From assembly GCA_937916365.1 (NCBI GenBank), contig CALFSY010000239.1, forward strand, positions 1-7,164: DNA of 7,164 nt. Reading direction: 5' to 3'. The position numbers and the translations under genes are program-made. The notes below the pieces were generated by a model that searched no databases, was not told the DNA's origin, and saw nothing but the letters and a program-made list of their open reading frames with translations. Below, one piece after another: positions 1-5,912 of the stretch. Positions within the stretch are counted from its first letter, which is position 1, and each line of letters starts with the position of its first letter. The stretch is from an uncultured Jannaschia sp. Its GTDB lineage: Bacteria > Pseudomonadota > Alphaproteobacteria > Rhodobacterales > Rhodobacteraceae.

Positions 1-1072
1 AGTTATCGCCACCGTCGTGGGCGAGGTGCCCAGCTACGTTTTGCAGGGTCTGGCGCTGGGCGGTATGATCGTTTTGGGGTTGGTTTTGATTGATCCAATC
101 GGTGTTGATACCGGTGCCACGCTTGGTGGGGTTTTGCCTTTGTTAGGGGTATTCGCGTTCGCCGGACAACGACTTATCCCCGAGCTACAGCGTCTTTATC
201 ACGGGATGACGCAGATCCAATTTGGGGGGGCTGCGGTGCGGGCGATCCACGCAGATATGTTTGCCCATGACACCAACGATCACCTTCCAAAACAACGCCC
301 TACGCCCTTGGGCCTAAGGCATGACATCACCTTGGATGGTATCACATATCGGTTCCCAAAGGCCGATCATGCGGGGTTGATGGATGTAATGTTAACCATT
401 CGTGCAGGGGAAAAAATTGGCGTCGTCGGCGGCACCGGTGCAGGTAAAACCACGCTTGCCGATCTTTTGTTGGGTCTTAATCGCCCACAAATTGGCACAT
501 TTCGGGTGGATGGCGTTGAAATTACCGATGCCAACGTCCGGGCTTGGCAACAATCGGTCGGATACGTGCCACAGGATATTTTCCTAATTGATGCGTCAAT
601 TAAGGCAAATATCGCGCTTGGGCTTGCCGAAGGTGCGATCGACCTTGATCGTGTTCGCAGCGCATGTCGCATCGCACAGTTGGATACGTTTATCGAAACT
701 GAATTGTCGTTGGGATATGAAACATTGGTCGGTGAACGCGGTGTTAAATTGTCAGGCGGGCAACGGCAACGTATCGGAATCGCCCGAGCCCTTTACCACA
801 ACGCATCGTTTTTTGTTTTTGACGAGGCGACCAGCGCCCTGGACAATGTAACAGAGCAAGAGGTGATGGCCGCCATCAACGGATTGCCCGGCGACAAGAC
901 AATTTTAATTATCGCGCATCGTCTAAGTACGGTAAAGGCGTGCGATACGATTTTGGTGCTCGACCAAGGCCGCGTTGTTGGGCAGGGCGGTTGGGATGAT
1001 CTGTTGTCCACGAACGCCACGTTCAAACGCCTTGCGCAAACTGCGGCACATGCGGTGAACGATCACCCCTGA
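1..1072 (+). CDS. ABC exporter, lipid-linked glycan flippase type (MsbA/PglK-like), 3' part
   Basis: The reading frame is open from base 2, so the true start lies upstream and most of the transmembrane domain is missing. Numbering residues from the GTG at 17, two hydrophobic stretches (about 8-26 and 36-50) look like the last two helices of an ABC exporter membrane domain. A complete nucleotide-binding domain follows: Walker A GGTGAGKTT (138-146), Q-loop VPQDIF (184-189), signature LSGGQRQR (245-252), Walker B FFVFDE (265-270) with D-loop SALD, and H-loop IIAHR (298-302). Fused half-transporters of this type export lipids, lipid-linked oligosaccharides or peptides across the inner membrane. 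The Walker B to H-loop segment resembles PglK-type glycan flippases, and the adjoining sugar genes favour a glycan substrate, but substrate is an inference. The gene is separated from the next by 323 bases, so it is probably transcribed separately or ends a preceding operon. Confidence 0.9.
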   Translation, partial: VIATVVGEVPSYVLQGLALGGMIVLGLVLIDPIGVDTGATLGGVLPLLGVFAFAGQRLIPELQRLYHGMTQIQFGGAAVRAIHADMFAHDTNDHLPKQRPTPLGLRHDITLDGITYRFPKADHAGLMDVMLTIRAGEKIGVVGGTGAGKTTLADLLLGLNRPQIGTFRVDGVEITDANVRAWQQSVGYVPQDIFLIDASIKANIALGLAEGAIDLDRVRSACRIAQLDTFIETELSLGYETLVGERGVKLSGGQRQRIGIARALYHNASFFVFDEATSALDNVTEQEVMAAINGLPGDKTILIIAHRLSTVKACDTILVLDQGRVVGQGGWDDLLSTNATFKRLAQTAAHAVNDHP

Positions 1073-1088
1073 CTTGGAGCAGGGGTGG
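1063..1088 (+). terminator. Hairpin at the ABC gene stop codon, weak terminator candidate
   Basis: ACCCCTG (1065-1071) and CAGGGGT (1080-1086) form a perfect 7-bp stem around an 8-base loop. It extends by a C-G pair (1064/1087) and a possible T-G wobble (1063/1088), and it overlaps the TGA stop at 1070-1072. No T-tract follows; the downstream bases are G-rich. It is therefore not a canonical intrinsic terminator and may instead protect the transcript 3' end or be chance. Confidence 0.25.
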
Positions 1089-1179
1089 CGGGCGGTGGGG
1101 TGTATCAGGCAAACGATAAACGTCAGCGCACGACTGTATGTTAATCTTTATTTGGCTTAATATCGCACATTTGCTGAAT

Positions 1180-1206
1180 GACGCACTGCGCCGCAGGCTG
1201 TCTTTT
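1180..1206 (+). terminator. Weak intrinsic terminator candidate downstream of the ABC gene
   Basis: An imperfect hairpin has GAC (1180-1182) pairing GTC (1200-1202) and CTGCG (1186-1190) opposite CGCAG (1192-1196), with mismatches between them, and is followed directly by TTTT (1203-1206). The inner helix can only form about 3 pairs with a realistic loop and the T-tract is short, so termination would be inefficient. It lies about 110 bases after the ABC stop codon, in the right place for the end of that transcript. Confidence 0.25.
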
Positions 1207-1241
1207 GCCCACGGGTTATAAAATAATAAACCAATGATTTG

Positions 1242-1259
1242 AAAATAAAACTTTATTTT
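1242..1259. repeat. A/T-only inverted repeat in the operon leader region
   Basis: AAAATAAA (1242-1249) and TTTATTTT (1252-1259) are perfect inverted repeats separated by two bases. A stem of only A-T pairs would be weak in RNA, so a DNA role such as a protein-binding site or melting region is more plausible than a terminator. The base composition makes chance occurrence quite possible. Confidence 0.4.
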
Positions 1260-1307
1260 AAGAGTATTTCTCACTGAGGTGTCTGTGTCGATCTAAAAAT
1301 ATATTTA

Positions 1308-1380
1308 CGCCATGCATCCTTTACACTTTTTTAACTAATATTTCCGTGTTATTTACCAAGATAGATCGCCATGCACCTTT
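1308..1380 (+). repeat. Two near-identical 14-15 base direct repeats upstream of neuB
   Basis: CGCCATGCATCCTTT (1308-1322) and CGCCATGCACCTTT (1367-1380) differ by one inserted T and begin 59 bases apart. They stand out in an otherwise A/T-rich leader and could be a duplicated regulator site, but two copies alone do not prove it. Confidence 0.4.
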
Positions 1381-1396
1381 GAAAGATACCTTTGAA
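1375..1396 (+). repeat. Tandem 9-base repeat running into the neuB start codon
   Basis: ACCTTTGAA occurs exactly at 1375-1383 and again at 1388-1396, with four bases (AGAT) between. The second copy ends on the A of the neuB ATG. A weak ribosome-binding candidate GAAAG (1381-1385) lies across the end of the first copy, 10 bases before the start. The repeat therefore covers the whole initiation region of the operon's first gene. Confidence 0.5.
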
Positions 1397-2454
1397 TGGG
1401 ACATTTCCCCCCGGTCGTTGCGTATAGCTTTTCGCAAAAACTGGCCGATGCAACGCAGCCGGTCATCATCGGCGAAATTGCGCAGAACCATGACGGATCG
1501 CTTGGCATGGCGCATGCCTATATTGATGCACTGGCCGATGCGGGCGCTGATGCGGTGAAGTTTCAAACCCATATCGCGGCGGCGGAATCCACATTGGACG
1601 ATCAATTTCGTATCAATTTTTCTTATCAAGACGCGACGCGCTATGAGTATTGGCGGCGGATGGAATTTACGCGCGCGCAATGGCACGATCTAAAACGCCA
1701 TGCCGATGATCGCGGGATTGGGTTTCTAAGCACACCTTTTTCGGTCGCTGCCGTCGAATTGTTGTCACAAATCGGGGTCGAGGCATGGAAAATCGGGTCC
1801 GGCGATACAACCGCCGACGATATGATTGACGCAATTCTAAACACGCAAAAACCCCTTATCATCAGCAGCGGGATGAGCACGTGGGCAGAGCTTGATGCGT
1901 TGATCGCCCGTGTTCGGCGGACCGATGTGCCCATGGCACTATTGCAATGCACCAGCCAATACCCAACACCGTTTGAACAGGTGGGCCTGAATACCATGCC
2001 CATAATGCAGGATCGGTATGGGTGCCGCGTTGGGTTGTCCGATCATTCGGGGTCACCATCCCCATCGTTGGCCGCGATTGCGCGTGGGTTTTCGATTATC
2101 GAGGTTCACGCCACCTTTGATCGGCGCATGTTTGGCCCCGATGTTGCGGCATCCCTAACGATTGAACAGATCGCAACCCTAACACGTTTTGCCGCCGATG
2201 TGGCCGTTATGGATGCAGCCCCGGTTGACAAAGATGCGGTTGCCGCCGATCTGGCGCAACAAAAAACGCTTTTCCATCGAAGCCTTGCCCCACGCCACGA
2301 TCTGCCCGCAGGGCATGTTTTAGATGAATCCGACCTTACAGTTAAAAAACCGGGCACGGGCATTCCTTGGTCTGATCGGGAACAGATTTTGGGGCGGCGT
2401 TTGATCCATTCTGTTCCATTGAATCGTTTGCTGAGGTTTGAGGATTTCGCATGA
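1396..2454 (+). CDS. neuB: N-acetylneuraminate synthase family protein (nonulosonic acid synthase)
   Basis: This cytoplasmic enzyme should condense phosphoenolpyruvate with an N-acetylmannosamine-type six-carbon sugar to give a nine-carbon nonulosonic acid. At 352 residues it has the usual full length. The N-terminal TIM barrel shows GEIAQNHDGS (26-35), KFQ (55-57), STPFS (112-116), KIGSGD (132-137), SSGM (157-160), CTSQYP (185-190) and GLSDHS (213-218). H217 and H238 match the two metal-binding histidines known in Neisseria NeuB. A C-terminal SAF (antifreeze-like) domain begins near 292, with DLPAG (302-306) and KKPGTGIP (317-324). The ATG at 1396 is chosen because the barrel begins about 20 residues later; its ribosome site is only GAAAG. 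The segment EVHATFDRRMFGPD (236-249) replaces the EKHFTLD seen in classical NeuB, suggesting a separate environmental clade. Whether the product is Neu5Ac, legionaminic or another acid cannot be read from sequence. First gene of the operon. Confidence 0.92.
   Translation: MGHFPPVVAYSFSQKLADATQPVIIGEIAQNHDGSLGMAHAYIDALADAGADAVKFQTHIAAAESTLDDQFRINFSYQDATRYEYWRRMEFTRAQWHDLKRHADDRGIGFLSTPFSVAAVELLSQIGVEAWKIGSGDTTADDMIDAILNTQKPLIISSGMSTWAELDALIARVRRTDVPMALLQCTSQYPTPFEQVGLNTMPIMQDRYGCRVGLSDHSGSPSPSLAAIARGFSIIEVHATFDRRMFGPDVAASLTIEQIATLTRFAADVAVMDAAPVDKDAVAADLAQQKTLFHRSLAPRHDLPAGHVLDESDLTVKKPGTGIPWSDREQILGRRLIHSVPLNRLLRFEDFA
2440..2454 (+). promoter_or_regulatory. neuC ribosome binding site and ATGA coupling junction
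   Basis: GAGGA (2440-2444) lies six bases before the neuC ATG at 2451, inside the end of neuB, and the ATG overlaps the neuB TGA as ATGA. This is one of the two clearest Shine-Dalgarno matches in the operon and it fixes the neuC start. Confidence 0.7.
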
Positions 2455-3632
2455 ACGATTTGCCAAAAGGCAAAAAAAGGGTCTGCGTCGTGGTGCATAG
2501 CCGCGCAAATTATGGCCGCATCAAAACGGTCATGCGCGCCATCGCCGATCATGATGATCTGGACCTTATCTTGTTGGTCGGATCTTCGGCGTTGCTGCAT
2601 CGTTTTGGGTCTGTGGTCGATATTATCCGCGCCGACGGGTTTACAGAAACCGCCGTGGTGCATTCCATCGTCGAAGGGGAAACCCCAACCACGATGGCCA
2701 AATCCACCGGTCTGGCCATTATCGAATTGGCCACACATTTCGACAATCTAAAACCTGATATTGTGCTGACAGTGGCCGATCGTTTTGAAACCTTGGCCAC
2801 CGCCGTTGCAGCCAGCTACATGAACATTCCCCTGGCCCATACCCAAGGTGGCGAGGTAACGGGATCCATCGACGAATCCGTGCGTCACGCGATCAGCAAA
2901 CTGGCACACGTGCATTTCCCCGCAACGGAACGGGCAAAACAATACCTGATCCGCATGGGCGAAACCCCACAGACGGTGTTTTTAACCGGATGTCCCGCCA
3001 TTGATTTGGTGGCCGAGGCGGACCTAACGCTACCCCCTGATATATTCGATAAATACAAAGGCGTGGGGGATGCCCTAACCCCGCAGCGTGACTACATCAT
3101 CGTTCTACAACATCCCGTTACCACCGAATACGGCAACGGATTTCACCAAATCAATGAAACATTGACCGCCGCACATCATTTTGCGCAGCAAGGGATGCAA
3201 ATTGTTTGGCTTTGGCCCAATGTGGATGCCGGATCCGATGACGTGGCCAAAGGTATTCGACGTTTTCGTGAAACCCATGATGCGTCGAACATGCATTTTT
3301 ACCGCAATTTCACCCCCGAGGATTACGCCCGTCTGTTGGCAAATACACGGTGCATTGTGGGCAATTCATCATCTGGCCTGCGCGAAGGTGCCTTTTTAGG
3401 AACGCCATGCGTAAATATCGGCACGCGGCAGGCCGGGCGCGAACGGGCGGGCAACGTTATGGATGTGCCTTATGCCGCACAAGCGATTGTGCAGGCCACC
3501 GAGACGCACTTGGCCCATGGGCGTTACCCGCGCTCAAACCTGGTGGGGGATGGCACGGCGGGCCAACAGATCGCCGATATTTTGGCGCATTTCCAATTTC
3601 AGATTCAAAAACGGCTGTCCTACGTCGCATGA
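2451..3632 (+). CDS. neuC: UDP-N-acetylglucosamine 2-epimerase, hydrolysing (NeuC family)
   Basis: The family removes the nucleotide and inverts C2 of a nucleotide-GlcNAc-type sugar, giving free N-acetylmannosamine or its 2,4-diacetamido analogue for NeuB. The 393-residue protein has the family's two Rossmann-like halves. Visible motifs are HSRANYGRIK near the N-terminus (16-25), ADRFET (109-114), the NeuC hallmark HTQGGEVTGSIDESVRH (130-146), HPVTTE (221-226), WPN (255-257) and GNSSSGLREG (304-313), which lines the nucleotide pocket. The GGEVTGSIDES stretch separates it from WecB, the non-hydrolysing epimerase of enterobacterial common antigen. The ATG at 2451 is supported by a good ribosome site and a 4-base overlap with neuB. 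The direct neighbourhood of neuB and neuA confirms a nonulosonate role. The substrate could be UDP-GlcNAc (Neu5Ac route) or a trideoxy diacetamido sugar (legionaminic route); no genes for making the latter lie in the window. Confidence 0.92.
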   Translation: MNDLPKGKKRVCVVVHSRANYGRIKTVMRAIADHDDLDLILLVGSSALLHRFGSVVDIIRADGFTETAVVHSIVEGETPTTMAKSTGLAIIELATHFDNLKPDIVLTVADRFETLATAVAASYMNIPLAHTQGGEVTGSIDESVRHAISKLAHVHFPATERAKQYLIRMGETPQTVFLTGCPAIDLVAEADLTLPPDIFDKYKGVGDALTPQRDYIIVLQHPVTTEYGNGFHQINETLTAAHHFAQQGMQIVWLWPNVDAGSDDVAKGIRRFRETHDASNMHFYRNFTPEDYARLLANTRCIVGNSSSGLREGAFLGTPCVNIGTRQAGRERAGNVMDVPYAAQAIVQATETHLAHGRYPRSNLVGDGTAGQQIADILAHFQFQIQKRLSYVA

Positions 3633-4375
3633 CGCATGATGATGCCATATCGCCCGCGAAAAATCTGTGTGTCATTCCCGTGCGGGGCGGCAGCAAGGGG
3701 GTCCCACGCAAAAACGCGGCCCATTTGATCAATGGTTTATCTCTGTTGGAATGGACAATCCGCCAAGCACAGCAAAGCGTGTTGTCCCCCACCACCATTG
3801 TCTCAACCGAGGACGCAGAATTATCGCGCATCGCCGCTGCCTGTGGCGTGGTGGTTGTGCAACGACCCGTCGCATTGGCGCAGGATGACACCACAACGGC
3901 CCGTGTGGTGGCGCACCTGTTACAAACAATCGACCCAAACAGCGACCGGTTTGATGCGATCACGATTCTGCAAGTGACATCGCCCCTAAGACAGGCCACC
4001 GATGTCAATGCCGCCGTGACGATGTTGCAAGACGGGGCGTATGATTCCGTGGTCAGCGTGCATAAACACACCGGCGTTCATCCCGCAAAACTGTACCTTA
4101 TGACCGCCGATGGTGCCGTGTCCGCCGCGGCAGATTATGAAACCCATCGGCGGCAGGATTTGCCACCGGTCTACCGGCGCAACGGCGCGATATTTATGGT
4201 GAAGCGGCGATATTTTAATCAAACAGGCCGTTTGTGGGGCGGCAAGATCGGTTTGGTGCATATGCCGCAGGATCGGTCGATCGACATTGACACAATCGCC
4301 GATTTGCAGGCTGCGCGCCGGTTTTTGCGAAATCAGCAACCCGATAAAGCCGCGGTGGATGCCCACGTGTTATGA
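3629..4375 (+). CDS. neuA: CMP-nonulosonic (sialic-type) acid synthetase, NeuA family
   Basis: The enzyme couples the NeuB product to CTP, giving the CMP-activated sugar used by glycosyltransferases. At 248 residues it is a single-domain cytidylyltransferase, without the extra esterase domain found on E. coli NeuA. Motifs: nucleotide-binding IPVRGGSKGVPRKN (16-29), LQVTSPLR (114-121), the acceptor-site stretch RQDLPPVYRRNGAIF (175-189), and the metal-binding SIDIDT (217-222) with D219 and D221. The frame extends upstream to 3350, but that part lies inside neuC. The start at 3629 is chosen because it puts IPVRGGSKG near the N-terminus as in the family and forms an ATGA overlap with the neuC stop. 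No strong ribosome site precedes it, so translational coupling to neuC is likely. KdsB, the related CMP-Kdo synthetase, is less likely because the QDLPPVYRRNG segment and the neuBC context are NeuA-like. PseF or LegF remain possible names. Confidence 0.9.
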   Translation: MTHDDAISPAKNLCVIPVRGGSKGVPRKNAAHLINGLSLLEWTIRQAQQSVLSPTTIVSTEDAELSRIAAACGVVVVQRPVALAQDDTTTARVVAHLLQTIDPNSDRFDAITILQVTSPLRQATDVNAAVTMLQDGAYDSVVSVHKHTGVHPAKLYLMTADGAVSAAADYETHRRQDLPPVYRRNGAIFMVKRRYFNQTGRLWGGKIGLVHMPQDRSIDIDTIADLQAARRFLRNQQPDKAAVDAHVL

Positions 4376-5112
4376 CGATCATCGCACATAAGGACGTCAC
4401 ACATGCGTTTGCTGCGGCGCTGTCGCCGGGGGATGATGTGTTGATTCACGCCGCGCTTGGGCGTTTGGGCCATTTTGAGGCGGGTATCGACGCCACGATT
4501 GCCGCATTGTGCGATACCATTGGACCATCGGGAACCATTATTATGATGACCGATACCCGATCATTCGCCCAAACCGGCCGATTTTCCCTGCAACACCCCA
4601 GCGAAACGGGGGTGTTGACCGAACGATTTCGGGTGACCCCTGGGGTCGTGCGATCGTGTGTGCCGATGGTGTCATTCTGCGCGTGGGGAAAACGGGCGGC
4701 GTTCTATACCGCCCCGTATCACAGCCATCTTGATGAAACGGCAACGTTAACACGGGTGTTGGCCAACGATGGTAAAATCATGCTGCTGGGGATCGGATAC
4801 GAAAAATGCACCCTTTACCATCTGGCCGAAGAACGCCATCAAACCCCCTATAATTATTATAAAACATTTGATGGTGTGTTGGTCGAAAACGGAAAACCCG
4901 ATCGGCCCATTTCGCAACGCTATTTTGTGCGCAAAGATATGGATGTGCGCAAAAACCCCGCAATCGCCGGACACATGTTGGAAAAAAACGCACAGGTCAC
5001 ATCCCTGCCCCTAGGGAACGGCGCCGTGCGCGTGTTTCGGGCGCGCGATTTCGATGCGTGTTGTATGCGCGCGCTTGACGCCAACCCCAACGCATTTTTG
5101 GCCGCGCAATGA
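4372..5112 (+). CDS. AAC(3)-fold acyltransferase, probable sugar N-/O-acyltransferase
   Basis: The protein belongs to the aminoglycoside 3-N-acetyltransferase fold family (Antibiotic_NAT), which uses acetyl-CoA. Visible family marks are LIHAALGRLG (24-33, normally hxSlsslG), GTIIMMTDTRSF (54-65), LTERFRVTPGVVRS (82-95), SFCAWG (101-106), LLGIGY (138-143) and YHLAEE (149-154), whose H150 is the family's conserved HLAE histidine. At 246 residues it is shorter than the roughly 260-290 of true resistance enzymes. Two signature positions differ: the usual RSxHP reads RSCVP, with V97 for histidine, and the usual GxGH reads GIGY. With neuBCA before it and rfbFG after, and ATGA overlaps at both ends, a role in acylating a glycan sugar is far more plausible than drug resistance. 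Candidates are an amino group of the nonulosonic acid or of a later CDP-amino sugar. Substrate and acyl group are inference; no ribosome site is visible, so it depends on coupling to neuA. Confidence 0.85.
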   Translation: MTIIAHKDVTHAFAAALSPGDDVLIHAALGRLGHFEAGIDATIAALCDTIGPSGTIIMMTDTRSFAQTGRFSLQHPSETGVLTERFRVTPGVVRSCVPMVSFCAWGKRAAFYTAPYHSHLDETATLTRVLANDGKIMLLGIGYEKCTLYHLAEERHQTPYNYYKTFDGVLVENGKPDRPISQRYFVRKDMDVRKNPAIAGHMLEKNAQVTSLPLGNGAVRVFRARDFDACCMRALDANPNAFLAAQ

Positions 5113-5912
5113 ATAACGTTTCCCAAACCACGGCGGCGCACATGAAGGCGGTGATTTTGGCAGGCGGTCTTGGCACCCGCATAGCCGAGGAAACGGATAC
5201 ACGGCCAAAACCCATGATCGAAATCGGCGGCAGGCCTATTTTGTGGCATATCATGAAAATGTATTCCGCCCATGGCGTCAATAATTTTATCATTTGCTGT
5301 GGGTATAAAGGGTATGTGATTAAAGAATATTTTGCTAATTATTTCCTGCACATGTCAGACGTGACCTTTGACATGGCCCACAACAAGATGGAGGTGCACC
5401 ACCAATCCGCCGAACCCTGGCGTGTTACCTTGGTTGATACCGGTGAAACAACGATGACCGGCGGGCGCCTGAAACGGGTGCGCGATTACGTAAAGGACGA
5501 CGCGCGGTTTTGTTTCACCTATGGCGATGGGGTTAGCGACGTGGACATCGGCGCATTGATCCGGTTTCACGACGCGCACGGTAAATGGGCCACTGTAACG
5601 GCGGTAAACCCCCCGGGCCGTTACGGCGCGCTGCAATGCGATGGCACTCAGGTCAAAGGGTTCACCGAAAAACCACGCGATGGCGGGGGCCTTATTAACG
5701 GTGGGTTTTTTGTTTTGTCGCCCAAATCCATCGACCTTATCGAAAACGACACCATCCCGTGGGAGGCCGCGCCATTAACCCGGTTGGCCGAGATGCACGA
5801 ACTTATGGCCTTTGAACACAGAGGGTTTTGGCAACCTATGGACACGTTGCGCGAAAAACGGGTTCTCGAATCCCTTTGGCATACTGGCACGGCCCCGTGG
5901 AAAACTTGGTAA
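5109..5912 (+). CDS. rfbF: Glucose-1-phosphate cytidylyltransferase
   Basis: The enzyme makes CDP-glucose and diphosphate from glucose-1-phosphate and CTP, the entry step to CDP-6-deoxy and CDP-3,6-dideoxy sugars of O-antigens. It is a nucleotidyltransferase with LAGGLGTR (17-24), KPM (34-36), GDGVSDVD (139-146), GRYGAL (170-175), FTEKP (185-189), NGGFFV (197-202) and the RfbF-typical WEAAPL (218-223) and FWQPMDTLRE (240-249). The start is uncertain. The ATG at 5109 overlaps the previous stop as ATGA, like its neighbours, and gives 267 residues with an 11-residue extension. The ATG at 5142 gives 256 residues beginning MKAVILAGG, which matches the start and the roughly 257-residue length of Salmonella RfbF. 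Neither has a clear ribosome site. It overlaps the next gene by one base. The pairing with rfbG makes the CDP-glucose assignment firm against the related RmlA and GalU enzymes. Confidence 0.93.
   Translation: MNNVSQTTAAHMKAVILAGGLGTRIAEETDTRPKPMIEIGGRPILWHIMKMYSAHGVNNFIICCGYKGYVIKEYFANYFLHMSDVTFDMAHNKMEVHHQSAEPWRVTLVDTGETTMTGGRLKRVRDYVKDDARFCFTYGDGVSDVDIGALIRFHDAHGKWATVTAVNPPGRYGALQCDGTQVKGFTEKPRDGGGLINGGFFVLSPKSIDLIENDTIPWEAAPLTRLAEMHELMAFEHRGFWQPMDTLREKRVLESLWHTGTAPWKTW

Larger units (their letters stand above)
1073..1395 (+). promoter_or_regulatory. AT-rich intergenic region, probable promoter and leader of the glycan operon
   Basis: This is the only gene-free stretch over 300 bases. Its first 60 bases are G-rich; the rest is much richer in A/T than the flanking genes (14 G/C in the 60 bases 1201-1260, 10 in the 40 bases 1321-1360). 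It holds several -10-like hexamers, TATAAA (1217-1222), TATATT (1300-1305) and TAATAT (1336-1341), and -35-like TTGAAA (1239-1244) and TTTACA (1320-1325). No pair has good matches at both boxes with 16-18 base spacing, so I do not name a specific promoter. It also contains an A/T palindrome (1242-1259), a 15-base near-repeat (1308-1322, 1367-1380) and a 9-base repeat at the neuB start. Because every later gene overlaps its neighbour, operon transcription most plausibly starts here. No convincing gene is seen on either strand. Confidence 0.45.

Noticed and set aside
224..230. Seven-G run in the ABC gene as a phase-variation site
   Set aside because: It arises from ordinary GGG glycine codons, is shorter than typical contingency tracts, and nothing else supports switching.
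1023..1274. Small 83-codon gene on the - strand between the ABC gene and neuB
   Set aside because: It overlaps the end of the ABC gene, has no clear ribosome site or recognisable domain, and its N-terminus is only AT-rich spacer.
1297..1306. AAATATATTT palindrome as an operator
   Set aside because: A 10-base A/T-only palindrome is expected by chance in such AT-rich DNA.
1407..1412. Six-C run at codons 4-6 of neuB as a slippage switch
   Set aside because: Six bases is too short to be convincing and similar C runs occur elsewhere in the window (for example 6705-6710).
1346..1558. Small 70-codon gene on the + strand at the neuB start
   Set aside because: Most of it overlaps the conserved neuB barrel in another frame and the translation shows no family features.
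2106..2738. 210-codon open frame on the - strand
   Set aside because: It lies antisense across the strongly supported neuB/neuC junction and its translation shows no recognisable domain.
3350..3628. N-terminal extension of neuA inside neuC
   Set aside because: The translated extension has no family similarity and overlaps conserved neuC sequence; the ATGA start at 3629 gives the normal NeuA N-terminus.
3457..4071. 204-codon open frame on the - strand
   Set aside because: It is antisense to neuC and neuA, rich in Cys/Arg/Thr as expected of a shadow frame, with no known motif.
4372..5112. Aminoglycoside resistance gene
   Set aside because: The fold matches, but signature residues differ, the protein is short, and it is coupled to sugar-nucleotide genes with no mobile element nearby.
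5828..5911. N-terminal extension of rfbG inside rfbF
   Set aside because: It covers the conserved C-terminal end of rfbF; the start at 5912 gives the family length.
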